DNA of 64,000 nucleotides from Enoplosus armatus. Its lineage: Eukaryota > Chordata > Actinopteri > Centrarchiformes > Enoplosidae. How positions within the stretch are numbered: position 1 is the first letter of the stretch; each line of letters opens with the position of its first letter. Shown one piece after another: positions 1-12,755 of the stretch. The DNA is taken from positions 1,397,001-1,461,000 of the forward strand of contig NC_092181.1 in the NCBI RefSeq assembly GCF_043641665.1, read 5' to 3'. Below the pieces are notes generated by a model. The model was not told the DNA's origin. It worked only from the letters and a program-made list of their open reading frames with translations, and ran no database searches. The translations under genes and the position numbers were made by a program.

Positions 1-3000
1 AAACATGATTAATTCTGGACAAGTGAGCGATCACATGGATCCTCACCTCTCCTGAATACAATGAGGCCTACACAAGCAGGTTTGGGGCGAACATAAAACA
101 GAAGTGACCCTCTGCCTTTAGAGGCCTCACTCCCACCACATCTCTCAGACACAAGCGCACCGCTCAGAGCACACTCGCACTGGGAAAACAAGGACTCTTA
201 CAACAGGCTCTCTGAGAGTCCAGTCACGCTACACCTCAGAAGTGCAAAGTGTCAGCCCAAACATTTTTTCAGTGTGGTGCTGAATGTCGTGATCAGCTTG
301 TCAATGTGGAGACCCAGGGTTGTGTTAGCTTTACCTCCCCCTCTGCCAAAGTCGTGAACCTGGGGAGAGTTTATTATTTCTACTCAATTAGAGGTTAATC
401 TGATACTCTGAAGGGCCTGTTTTTAGCTCCACACCTAAATAAGAAAATTGATTCAATAAAGGGGAAGGCAAAGTGGCTCATTAATTATGTCCTTATCACT
501 GTAACTGAGGATGGCATTAGAGGGGCAGTTAGCTATGGCAAGTTCTCGTTAGGGAATATACATCCACTAGGTGTGTCGCTGCACTAACATGTTGTCTCCA
601 TAGAAACAATCACATCAATGAATCACAGCATCAAAAATAATCCCCAATGTGTCACACATCTTGAAGTGCAATATCCCAGTTCCCATAAGGCCTTTTACAT
701 CTTGTGTTCGTCATCGGAGGAAAGCAGCGCGACCATTAACTATCAAGGTATTTGGTCATAAGGTATTAATTTCGCCGTGTTCTGAAGTCTTTTGTGCTTA
801 AACACAAAACCATGATGACAGAAAGATGGAAACCAGCTGAGCTCCCTGCACAGTTGGCACTTTAAAGTTTACATAAACCTTTTGGTGCTGCTAATAAATT
901 GAGCAGCAGTGATTATTGTAGAGGTGTAATTGTGATCTGTGGGTCCTCAAACAAAACAATTACTGGAGCCAAAGCCTTGATCAAGGCTGAAATTACACTG
1001 ATGAAACCACAAGGTATTTTTTAGCCACTGAATAAATACTTGGGCTCATTAAAAGGCAACTCATCCTGACTGGTGATGGTTAATGAGCTGTTGGAGACAG
1101 TTGACCAAGCAGCTGGTTCTGGTGCCTGTCTCAACCTTGAAAACCTGGGGTTAAGTTAGCTCAAGAGTATTAAAAATCCCATAAATAAAGGGTTCTCTCT
1201 TGAAAGGGCATCAAAATGTTCAAATATGATTGAGGTGATGGTTCCAAATGATCCCAAACATCATGGTTTATACCATGTACAAGTACACCTGAATTAAAAA
1301 TATCACTTACTTACTTAAGTGGATATTGTTACAACAGTTTATTTTCATACAAATTATGAGGTCAGTTTGATTGAGTTTGCATTTGTACTATTACCACTTG
1401 CAGAGACAGAAGTTGGACATTTCAACCATGACCATTAATTTAGCTATTTCAACTGTTTATCCATTACTTTAAGCGAACTATTAACTGTAAATCTGTTACT
1501 TTGAGATGAATATTTCCAGCTGGCTTGCTAACTCTGTTCACGCACTCTACTGCGCAGTCCTTGTGACAATACATTTACTGAAGATGGGCATCACAACAAT
1601 TGTGTAATCCTATTTGGTTGTTTTTTTCCTCCTTAACACAAAGATGTGGATGTAGATATTTGTTCATATTTTTTCAATTTAGCTGAGCTACTATACAGTC
1701 TTTCCACGTACCCCCTGACAACTACAATGTCAAAGTCAAACAGTGACAGTACAGTGAGCTTGCCAAACACAACAGTTTGACCCAAAGTGTAGACCTAAGC
1801 TTGGCATTTCCCTTATACAGCCACCATAACAAATCTGGCAATAAACCGACCTTAATCTAATGTGATGGAGGTGTGCAGACAGTTAATGTCCAAGCAATAA
1901 GATGGGGATCGGTTGTACATGCAGCCTGCGGGACAGGAGTATGAGGGTAGATTAGTTTCCATTTGCCTGACATCAGTCTGTAGATCATTAGCATGGCAAA
2001 ACAGTCATACCAATGCACACTAACAATGGATGCATTGATAGAAGGAGGACCCCAGGGGAAATTTAGGTGGCCCCCTTAGGATGCCTGTAAAGGGGTCAGG
2101 GTGGAGCTTCAGATGGGGGGTCCTTTTGCTCTGCTCTCTATCTCTCTCCTTATCTTCTGTCTTTCTCTTATTTTCTTGATTTAGGCTCGTGAGATTCATT
2201 TAAATTGAACTCGTACATATAAAGTTGCAGTGACATTTTTAATTTGCGTCACAGGATTACACATTATCAAAATAATGCTGAGATGAAAGTGAGAAAATTG
2301 GTTGAGACGTTGAAATAAGCCACTGGGCTTCTCTTATTGCCATGGTTAAATTTCCTGCAGTGTTAACTACACTAGATAAACTAGCCCCAGTGTTTGTCCT
2401 ACCTACCTCACTCTACTGAAAACAGGCCACACACACGGGCACATGCCCGAACATACATCCACATGCACGCACACCCACAAATCCAATCATGCTAACACGC
2501 AAACACATATAGGGTCACCTACATCAACACGTACACATACGTCCCAACCTAGACCCTCATCAGTTCAAACACAAACACACCCAGAAGACCCTGCGTGACT
2601 GCAGGAATGAAATAAAACATCCAGCGAATCACAGTGGTCCAGAAGTATTAATTTGATTGAGTCGATAAACATTTTTATGCTCTGAATGAGGACCCAGCGG
2701 ACCCCTCTTTGGAGGATGGTTGCTCTTGAGAGCCAGTTGGTTTCCATCTCGTTCTTTTTCAGGATGCGATGTACATTTACCACACTGTGTTCCAACTCCC
2801 AGTGAGTGACGATTAAAAGTGGAGCTTGCTTAGTTTTCCTTTGTTGCTCCTTTCAAATATCAGTCCTCCTGTAAGTCCAACATAACCCAGAGACCTCCTC
2901 TTCAACCTCGGGATACGGTGTCATGATGTTTCTGCCCTTTTGATGAATGACTGTCTGGAGCAGGTTCCCTCTCTGCAGTCTGTCCTCTTGATTACCGCCC

Positions 3001-5062
3001 AAATGCTCAGCAGCTGGCTATCAACAGTTCTGGTTTACAGAAATCCCCTGTATATCATTTTTCTGTGGTTAATTATTGTAAAAGTATGACCAGCATGTGC
3101 ATACTTTTCATCTTAACAGCTTCTAACCAAAAGAGTGGTTTGGCAGAAATCTTTGTTTTTGCACAAATAATAAATAAATAAAAGAACCAGTTACATTGGA
3201 CAAGATACCAGAAAACATTTTGCTGAGTCTGATAATTTGCTTTGCCCATTTTAGTCTCCAAAAAACATTTAATGTTTGTATTTAAACCTTCAGATACAAA
3301 CAATTAATAACACTCAAAATATACCAAGAGTTATTTTGTGATGACGTATACATTTGTATTTGACTCGCAGTGTCCCTGTTCAAAACTTCATTCTGTGAAG
3401 GAACAATTTAGCCCTCCCCTTCTCCTTACAAACACAGAAACGCTGGTGGCAGTACTGAGCAGGGCAGGGATGAAACATTAAAGCATAAAGAAGAAAAGTG
3501 AAGGCCCTCCACACCCTCATCGTCAGTCTGTATTTGTGGTTTTCAATGATATCGGAAGTGACATCCCCTTCTTAGTGATTCTGTTCCAGCTTCCAAACTG
3601 ACGCCGACCCTCAGAGACTGTAATTGGCGATCGTGCTGCTGATGATTTGTGTTCAGATTCTTTTAAACACAAACTGTTTCATTCCACTCAGTTTTGAGCC
3701 ATCTGTGACTCCTCTGGAAAATGTCTATTCATTTTGTCCTGAACCCCCACATGTTTTTATTTTTTAATCATAAATCACATTGTAAGTAAGTCCAACAAAG
3801 TATGATGGAACAACTGTTCACAGCCACCAAATTTTTGCTTTTTTATGTCAGTGTCTTATGTCTTGTTTACAGCAGAATCCTCTTCATGCTTTTTTCTGGC
3901 ACTTGATGTCAGTATGGGGACTTATTCTTACAATGAACGACCACAAGCCTAATTTGCTTAATTTTCAGTTAAGGTTTGGCAAGTCGTTATAAAGTTATAA
4001 AATGTGATTTAGTACTACAGACAGCCTCTGCACCTGCTTTGCAGGGGAAAAAAACATCCAGACGGTGACAAACCAAACAGAATCAAATCTGCAGTTGAGT
4101 GAGAGAGAGTCGAGTGCCAAAAACCATAAACACTCAACCACAAGCATCACAGAGGGGAGCAGCCTTCACCACAACACAGCACTCTGTGGCAGACAAGATC
4201 AGATCTAAATCATGAATCAGACAAAGCAGACGACATCCAGCCGAGGTGGAGCTCTCCATCTACCCAGAGTAAATAGACAAATCTGAACTTCAGAGCGGGT
4301 TTTAACGCTTGTAATTATTTGGTTTACAGTCGCTGCTCCAGCTAATGTAAAACTCACAGATTGTAATCTCGTGTTGGTATATGGTTAATGTGGATCTAGC
4401 CCACAGATCATTCATCAGTGTTTTCTCTGTATTAAAGAGCAGGGACTATTGTAAGTGCACTGCACTTCAGAAAGTGCATTTTTGTGCTGGAGGAGATGAT
4501 GACATGTTATGAGTTATATAGCCTGAGGAAATAAATATAAAACAGTACGTCACTTCCTGGTAGTGATCAAAATGTGATCCGTTCAGTCTGGAATAGATTT
4601 TCTTCAGTTTGTTGTTGATGTTTTTTAATTTGGTGGAACATTTGTACATTCAAAGTGACAACAATTTGGGACACATTCCTCAAAAATGAATGACATTAAA
4701 GCGATGGACCCAATTTATTTATTTATTAATTTATAATCTCCTATCATATAGTGTGGTCAAGGTCAGTGGCTAAAGATTTTTAATGTAACATATATGTGTG
4801 TGTGTAAACCCGGGGGATAATCAGAGATCTGAATGACTTAATGGCAGCATTATGCTCAGTTAGCAGCCATTTCCAAGACTTTAATCTCATCTCATCTAAA
4901 TCTACTACAAAACTCTGTTAAAAAAAATCTTTTGTCCAAGACACTTCGAAAAGGCCCAAGAAACGCTATCTGACATCCATATGAGGCTATAAATCATGAT
5001 AAATGGAATTGCTGCCTTCTAAAGAGAAACAGGTTCTCGTGGCTCAATCACTTCCATATGAG
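1..5062. other. Gene-free intergenic sequence
   Basis: AT-rich, no open frame resembling a protein. A degenerate CA-rich tract lies at about 2425-2590 and short taaa/attt runs at 3165-3182 and 4712-4733. The first 1.1 kb is repeat-free, with homeobox-like ATTA motifs (for example around 480-490 and 890-1100), and could contain regulatory DNA; I cannot show it. Confidence 0.6.
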
Positions 5063-5087
5063 ACACACACACACACACACACACACA
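5063..5087. repeat. (AC)n microsatellite
   Basis: Uninterrupted AC dinucleotide run of about 12 units in intergenic DNA. Confidence 0.9.
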
Positions 5088-6239
5088 AGGAGTGCACGCA
5101 TGAATAGGTGCACGATGTACTACACATCCTAAAGTAAACCACAGCCTTACAGACACACACATACATGTGCGATGCACACTCATGGCATGTTGGGTGGCGT
5201 GTATTCAGCCCTGGCAGGTGTTCACATTGAACTCAGCGCTGTTTGATTTTGTCAGATGACGGATCGTTCATCACTGGTTAAACGTGCTTCATCAAACTGT
5301 CCACGTCTCTTGTTTGAGTCAAATATAACTGCTTTTCATTCATCATCAGCTCACAGCACGCCAACATCTGCTGATATTCTAACTTATTTCATTAAATCAT
5401 CTTTAAAAGAGCGAGATATCTGCGGTGAAAAACAGTTTTGGATGCAGCTATTTCTATAGGAAATGTTTTCGAAGCCCTCAGAATAAGTTTTGGCATGCCT
5501 CTCTGCTTTGTTTAAATTATGTTCAGCTTTAAGTCCACGCTGCAGCTTGTAGCCTGGGGGCGGCGGGCTTGGCCTAGAATTTTATTAAATCATGTTCTGG
5601 CATCCTTCTTGATCAACGAAGAAATGAATGTATTCTTATCTGTTTTCCTCAGAGAATAATAATTTAAAGTGAGTTGATAGATTTGTTGTATTGTGAAACG
5701 CAGACATGCACATTCACATGCTGGAGAGTGTCAGGTATTTGGCTGATATTCACTTGTTTCTGGCTATATTGAAACTTAATCCCGTGCTTTAGGCTGGTGC
5801 TGAACGCATGTTGGCTAAACCTTTTTGAGGAAGACCCCCTCGGAGTTTCCACAAGGACTTAATATTGCTTCAATAAGATGTTTATTGTTCCATGTATGAG
5901 AGGCTTAAGTGTAGGCAACACAGGGACACACTGAACCTGCAGCTCAGTCTATAGTGCAATATGAAAGTAACATATAGTTAATACATGGGATGAAAACACA
6001 ATAAGGACATGCAGGTGTATTTAGCAGCTAAACACTCTGTGATCGCTTAATATGAGCTAGCAAACCAAATATGCACCTTAAAGTGCTTTGTCCGGTATGT
6101 CTTCATTACAACAACAACTCCAGCACATCCTACACATTCCCATGAGCACCTCTTCTCTCCATAGCGATAGCACTTCAGCCATGACATCATCACCCCGAGC
6201 AGCTTCGTTCCATTTGCTGCTCCCAAACGCATTTTAGGT

Positions 6240-6470
6240 TGAAATTAATTTGAGCCCCAGTGGGGGAAACACGACGTCGTGATTGGCTCAGACGTACATA
6301 GTTGTGATCGGCAGCTCGCAGGAGAACTTTCCATTAAGGGGGCGAAACTTGACCTCTGACCTCATTGGAACTGCAGATATCCCCGTTGGCCCCGGCTATC
6401 CGTGGGGCCAAAAGCTCGGTCGGTAAATAGTTGTGATGACCACACTGTGGGGGTCAGAGGTAAGAGGAAA
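6240..6470. promoter_or_regulatory. Candidate cis-regulatory element with DR1 sites and CACGACGTCGTG palindrome
   Basis: In AT-rich surroundings this CpG-richer block holds a 12-bp perfect palindrome CACGACGTCGTG (6270-6281, with a GACGTC core) directly followed by ATTGG (inverted CCAAT). It also has a perfect DR1 TGACCTcTGACCT at 6350-6362 and a near-DR1 GGGTCAgAGGTAA at about 6449-6461 in the opposite orientation. DR1 is bound by RXR heterodimers, HNF4 and COUP-TF. Function is inferred from motif clustering only. Confidence 0.35.
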
Positions 6471-7876
6471 TGAGGCTTATAAGACCAAACATGGTGTTTC
6501 CTCTGTGTGTTGTGTAACTCACCGCTCCTGTAGCTTTGGGAATCTGGCGCTATCATAAACTTTATCATCATCGGTCACCAACATCATTATCAGAGAACAT
6601 TCATGTTAAAAATCAAATAGTTCACATGTTAACTAGTAAGTGTCAACAGTTATAGTGATGGCAGATGTTTTGAAACAGGAAGATAACATTCAGCTGTCCT
6701 GTCCTTTTATTTCAATTTCAACTTACTTACTTCAACTGCTACTTATTGGGAGTTTAGACACCAACAAGAACTATTCTGATGATGATGCAGATCTGATCTA
6801 TAAATAAAGTCACATCATAAAGATAAAGAGGTCAGTGTAAATGTGTGTTTTCCTAGCAGTAATCCTCTAATCAGCTTTCAGGTTGTGTTACTTTTCATGC
6901 ACATTTTTGAACATTTAATAAACTCAAGTATTGTAGTTATATTGACTGTCTGATATGGAGAGTTTCTTAGTGGGCAGCAGTCTGATCTTCCTGAATGAGC
7001 TAAAGTCATGTTTCCACAGCGGTCCATCTGGTTCCCGCTGCTGTCCGCTGACTTGTTCATGTGGATTTAACAGGACAATAAACAGTCTGCTGCAGCTCCA
7101 CTTTGTGATCTCATATCAACACCACATGAGAGGTGATAAAACATCCCTCTTTTGCACTGACTGTAACGTATTAGCAGTGGCTTCATGGTTACAGACGCTA
7201 TCCCTCAGCCAGGAGGCCTGGTAGGGTTGCGTCTCTCCCAGCTCTGCATGTGAGACATGAGAGTTGCCATGCTGTGTTCAAAAATATAATAAGCATTATA
7301 AGTGAAAGATTGAAGTTACTAAAATGGAAATGGATCATTTAGTCAGCATAGAAGTATGTTGCCTGCTATTCTTGTGCCAGTGTTTATGTTAAAGTTGTGG
7401 GTGGCAACTTTTAAAATGCAGGACGGGGTGGTCACTTGCAAAACTTAAAAAACATCACTGCAAGTGACTGAATCTGCTTCTATCTGCATTAATTATACCC
7501 TGATGTAGTTTGAATCTAAGCAATGGTGTGTGAATCTTTTTATTTACTTTCGGCGTTGATACACATCCAAAATTCAAAAAACATTTAACAAATCAGTATA
7601 TTTGGTGTAAATATACTGTATGTAACTGTGTAAATGCCAAGCAGGATGTTTCTTTTAGGCCCAGGGAGGCTTCTTGTGATGAAAAATGAGGATATTCTTA
7701 TAATATAAATGACTTGATTCCAAGTATTCATGGCCATTTTTCTCGAACATCAGTTAACATGTTTTTTTTATGACAGTAACTAGAACAGAATCGAGCTGCC
7801 GTTCTCTGCTATCAGCTACCGTTCTTATTATCTTATCTGTTACTCCCCAAACTTAAACATATGGGTGCATGCACAA

Positions 7877-7895
7877 ACACACACACACACACACA
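7877..7895. repeat. (AC)n microsatellite
   Basis: AC run of about 9 units after a short gcacaa lead. Confidence 0.85.
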
Positions 7896-10800
7896 CTCAT
7901 TTGCTGACATGAGTACATATGGCTGACACACACGTCAGCCTCCCTGGTCAACCTCCATCACTCATCACATCATATGAACTACTTAAGCGTGACTTTCTTA
8001 ACATTAAAAAAGTTTTGTGCAGATGGGGACTTTCTCTCTTGGTGTTGTTTCAGTTCTGGGATCATTTTTAATAATGTCTTCATTAAGCCTGTCTCGAAAA
8101 CCAACTTCTGAACCCTGAGGGCTGAACTGGGACTGTTTTTATAAAGATTCAATAAAGACAAGTGTGGAGATTGTCCAGAAATCCTCCATTTTTTTTCCAT
8201 TTCTCCTGTAATGACCTGCACTTGGCCAGTTTGAAGAGTGACTTCTGATTCCTATCAATGAAAACAGGAATGTAATGGTATACGTGCTCTTTCTGAACAA
8301 CAGCGGACCTTGTGGCCAAAGTGCTTGTTTCATTCTGTGTATCAAGTTTCCTCACTTGAAAGAGAAACAAAGGTGTCCTGCTGCATACACCGACATCGCT
8401 GTGGCTTTTTCACAGTGAAATAAATCATTTTCGTAATGTTGTGAATGTTACTTTTCTATCACGATGCCCTTTAGCTGACAATTCAGTCAACGCTGGCTTT
8501 GCTTGGCTCCACTCAAATGAAGAACAGACAACATTTCAAAAACACAGCTATCTTGAATACCTTATGTTTCACATTTCTATGCAAATAAAGGTTTTTCAGA
8601 GTTGGAATCTTTTTCTTTTTTAATGCTAATCTTTTTGTGGAGTTCAGTTGATTCAGTGTTTCGGTGTGTTTGGCGTGGGCCTAAGTGAGAGATTGATAGA
8701 TGAGCACTGTGTGGATTAGTCTGCTAGATGACTCTGAGTTGAAAGTTTAGAAAGCACACATCATGGTCAGTTGCCTACACACAGTATCACACGTGGATCA
8801 TCTAGATAACAGATCCATTAAGACCACTTTGATATTACATTATTTCCTCCTTTCATTTGTGAAAAAGAACGGAGCTTTATATGTGCTGCATCCAAGTGCA
8901 ACGGAGCAAAAACAGGCAACATCTGTGTGCTGAGAGGTGACGGGGGTGATGGCCAGTGAATGTAAACACTCAGAGGATGAATGTGGCTTCTTTTCTCGTG
9001 AGATATTAAAATATTCAGTAATAGAATTTAAGCCAATAGGTCAAGTCTGGATTTTTAAATGTTTTTGCCCTGAAACCCATCAGGCTGATTGTATTCACTT
9101 ATGATTTATAAGTAAAATGAAAAGATTAATTTCGTTGCATTACAAGCCATGTAAATCTCTCAAGCCGTGTTTATTTACGCAAACAAACAGCATGCTGGGA
9201 ACACTGGACTGCGTCTAATTGGCAGGACTTCTTGACCGCTCTCAGCCGGCTGACAAGTCGACAATGTCGTGCAGCCATGTGTGGAGGTAAACACACAGAG
9301 CCCCTTCCCCTCTCTCTTCCTGACTCCATCCTGACACCCCCATCTCGCCCCCTCCTCTCCAGCTCATTGGGTCGACACCAGAAAAGCATTGATCCCACTT
9401 GTTCTGGTTCACTAAGGCCTGGAATTCCCTGTTCGGATCAACAGGAAAAGTATCCTCTCTGTCCAACGAGACAGCTAAAAGCCTGTCTGTTTTAAAGAGG
9501 GGTGGGGGTCTCGTAAACCTGTCGGACCTGGCGGTGTCCTTTTACCTACCTAGCTTCGGTCTCGACTCGAAGCATTCCCGGACGCTCTTAAATGGCGGTT
9601 TATGAGTAACCTGTCAGCTCTGGGATCATCAGAGGTTTACGGGTGACCAATAAAAACGCTGCTGTGGTTCGGAAGCTCCCTAACTCATCTCCCCTCTTCA
9701 AAACCCACCCCCAGTTCACTCTTCCTGTCTCCAAAGATTAGAGGAGACCCCAATAAACTCACCACCCTTTCCCCACTACTCCTCCATTTGCCTCCCGTAT
9801 TATCTAAACCCAGGTTAGATTTTACAGTGTGACGACTTCAGCTCTTCAGCTCTGTTTTCTATCATCGCAAAGCAGTCATGCTAAATGTCAATTATGTGAT
9901 AATCTGGAGCTTATTAGGTAATTAAAAAAGTCAGATTTCATTCCTGTGACTTGTTTTGGAAAATACGCTTATTCACTTTCTTGTGGAGAAGATCGGTACC
10001 GAAGATCAGTACAGACATGAGAATCAATATTCTCTCTGCAAGCGAATCTTTCCAAAAAGAAATGCTCTAAATACTGACTTAATATTCTATTTCTTTATAT
10101 CTGTGTCTATTTCACTCAGAATTCTTACTCATGTTTGACACAATATCCAGGAGTCCAAATACAAAACACAAAAGAATAAAGAGAAAGGAGTTAGATTTAA
10201 CAGCTGAGGATCTGTTTTATCAGATGGTTGACTTGGCTGATGAGAGTGATTCAGAAGCTCCAAACATTCGCAGTGAGAACGTCGCATGACATCTAAACAA
10301 TGTCTAGTCTGTAGGACCAAACCAGTAGAAACAGCTGGGAAAAAGCTTTTTAATTAATGACTCAATGTCAAGTGAACATCCATCACAAACAGTAAAGATG
10401 GTGTGTGTCGTTGCACCGTTTGTTGTGTCGAAGACAAATTGAGAAGGTTGTTAAAAGAAGTGGTCTTCTGTATTTGCGTTTGTTCTCTCGTTCCTTGTTT
10501 GTCTGTCTCTGCCTTTTCTAAACACAAACATTCACTAACATCATCGTTTCCCATGGCAACATGGTATTTTATGCATTTTCCCTGTCTACTTTACATCTTT
10601 CGATGGTCGAACTTTACGGCGGCTGACCTTCCTTTGCTCATAATGTCCATCAAAGAAAACATGCTGTTTTCTTACCTGCGACAGCTAAACGTGGTCAGAG
10701 CCGTCCATAAAAGCAGCGGCTGGGGTCAGTGCCACGGGTTTACATGATGGTCTCTGGTTATTGTTTACATGACAGATGGTGGAGTTAAGGCTAAATCAAC

Positions 10801-12520
10801 ATGTCGCCCACGTACAACGAGGCTGGGAGGACCCGTCGTCTCATACATTTCTGTCTTGGAGTGTTTGTGTCTGGATTTTATTCTCATTTAATCTAATTAC
10901 TGATATCAGTTTCATTATATTTACAGTTTTATGGAAACTGTTTTGAGGTTGAAGTTCTTTTATTCAGAAATATTTGGCGCTTTATTTGATCTCGTTCCAC
11001 TTTCAGTCAGCAAAAACTAAATATATCTAAATCTGCTGGACTTAAACATATTAGGCATTTAAATGAATTCTGGTGATTATATTAGTATGTTTTTATTCTA
11101 CATCACTGAAAATAAATGACAACTTAAAACAAAAGCTTCTTTCCAGAATATCATTTGGCTATGGCAAAAGAATTGAGACTGGATTCTTAAATGTTAATTT
11201 CTTAGTATTTTGAGGTAGACAACATGATGTAAGCACACTTTGGTGTCGCACTTGAACCCTAAAGTTACAGCCACTGCCACACAGGTGCATCATATTTGGT
11301 TGATTGAAGTCAGTCAGCAGCGTGTTTTCAGCTGTAAACAAGATGCAGCAAACTCCTGAGTTACAATAGATTATTTTACATTTTGTTTAATAAGACATTT
11401 GAATGCACCAGTGATTTTATGTTGTGAAAACGTGGGACTGAAGCAGCATGCCTCACATTTTAAAAATGTTTCTAACAACCAACACAATTGCAACTGGATG
11501 GTAGCTTTATATTTTGTAATGTCTGAAAATGCAAACCGCATTTGGATATGTTGATTTAAAACCTTCAGAGCTAAGAAGTGAAAGATGTAAATATTACAGC
11601 ATTTTTCTGTCGCACTAAGGATTAAAGCGTCTGCCCACAATCTTAATGAAACATAACTCAGAATCTATGAATGGAAATACAACAGAATGTGCACTGGCTC
11701 TGTGTGAGGCCTGAGATGATTGAACGATCCCCAGCTGGGGCTGAAGTGGGAAGTCAGTCCACCTGGTTTCTTTGCATTAAAGAACAACTCAATTCTCTTC
11801 ACTCTGAACAGCAAAAGACCTTTGTCCCGGGCTTTTACCAGGGCAGTGATTTAATGTTTTAATGAAGTTGTTTCACTCTTGCATGTTCCCTTACTCTCCG
11901 TACAGCTGTAAAAATAAGTACTGGCCTCCACTGAGGGACTATTCATTTCAAATGATATTCATTCTCCCCAAGAAACAGAAGTGAGATCCGTCCTGATCGT
12001 GGAGAGATGCAACAGTGTCTGCTGACAGTGTCAAATTGGACAGGAGGATGCCAACTTCGACACAGTACTTGGTTACACACAGGTGTCCTGCATCAGTCAA
12101 GTTCACATCCATATAGGATGTGAAGTCCTTAAGATGCAACCTGGAGTAGCTCCCCATAACCATTACCAAAGCTGTCTTATCTCAAAGTTTCCACATATAG
12201 CAAAATCACCCTTATAAAATTCTTAATTAAATTAGAAATGCTAAAAAACTGGAATTTACACAATACAACAACACCAACAACAACGTATCAATGGAGAAGA
12301 GATTACAAGGGGGGGAAAAATACACCTTAATGGTGTTCAAAGGTTTCTAAAAAAGAGTAAAAATCCTCAGTACTACCACACTGTACTATAACAGTGTTGA
12401 ATCTTGCAATATTTCTTACACTTGAAATGTGGGAATTAACACTGCATATTTGGCTAAAGCTTGTAAAATAACGGACTTGTTCTAAATGTATATCTCAGAA
12501 GTGGAGAATTGGAAAAACAT

Positions 12521-12556
12521 CTGCCTGTGGTGACCACAGCACCTCAGCTGTCAGAG
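12521..12556 (+). repeat. Direct repeat unit A, copy 1
   Basis: The segment ctgcctgtggtgaccacagc then acctcagctgtcagag recurs at 12721-12755 with a substitution and a small deletion. The copies are exactly 200 bp apart and the DNA between them is unrelated. There is no coding potential. Confidence 0.75.
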
Positions 12557-12720
12557 CTACATATTTTAAAAGGACATTCATCTTTAAAACGACACATCCA
12601 CGTGTCTAGTTCAGGACATTTGATTTTTGCCTTTCAACACAATGCATCTTTAAAAAAATATATATAAATGCTGTGCTGACGATGAAATAACTACATTTTG
12701 ACCGTGCATGTGAAACACAG

Positions 12721-12755
12721 CTGCCTCTGGTACCACAGCACCTCAGCTGTCAGAA
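12721..12755 (+). repeat. Direct repeat unit A, copy 2
   Basis: The segment ctgcctctggtaccacagca then cctcagctgtcagaa matches 12521-12556, in the same orientation. It may be the ends of a small inserted or duplicated segment. Confidence 0.75.

Larger units (their letters stand above)
5091..12480. other. Gene-free intergenic sequence
   Basis: No gene recognised. It holds the 6.24-6.47 kb regulatory candidate and the AC run at 7877. A GC-richer block at about 9180-9660 has overlapping chance frames on both strands and no domain. Confidence 0.55.

Noticed and set aside
9171..9605. Overlapping open frames on both strands in a GC-richer block
   Set aside because: There is no ATG-led protein-like frame, no splice pattern and no known motif. 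CpG-richer composition lowers stop frequency.
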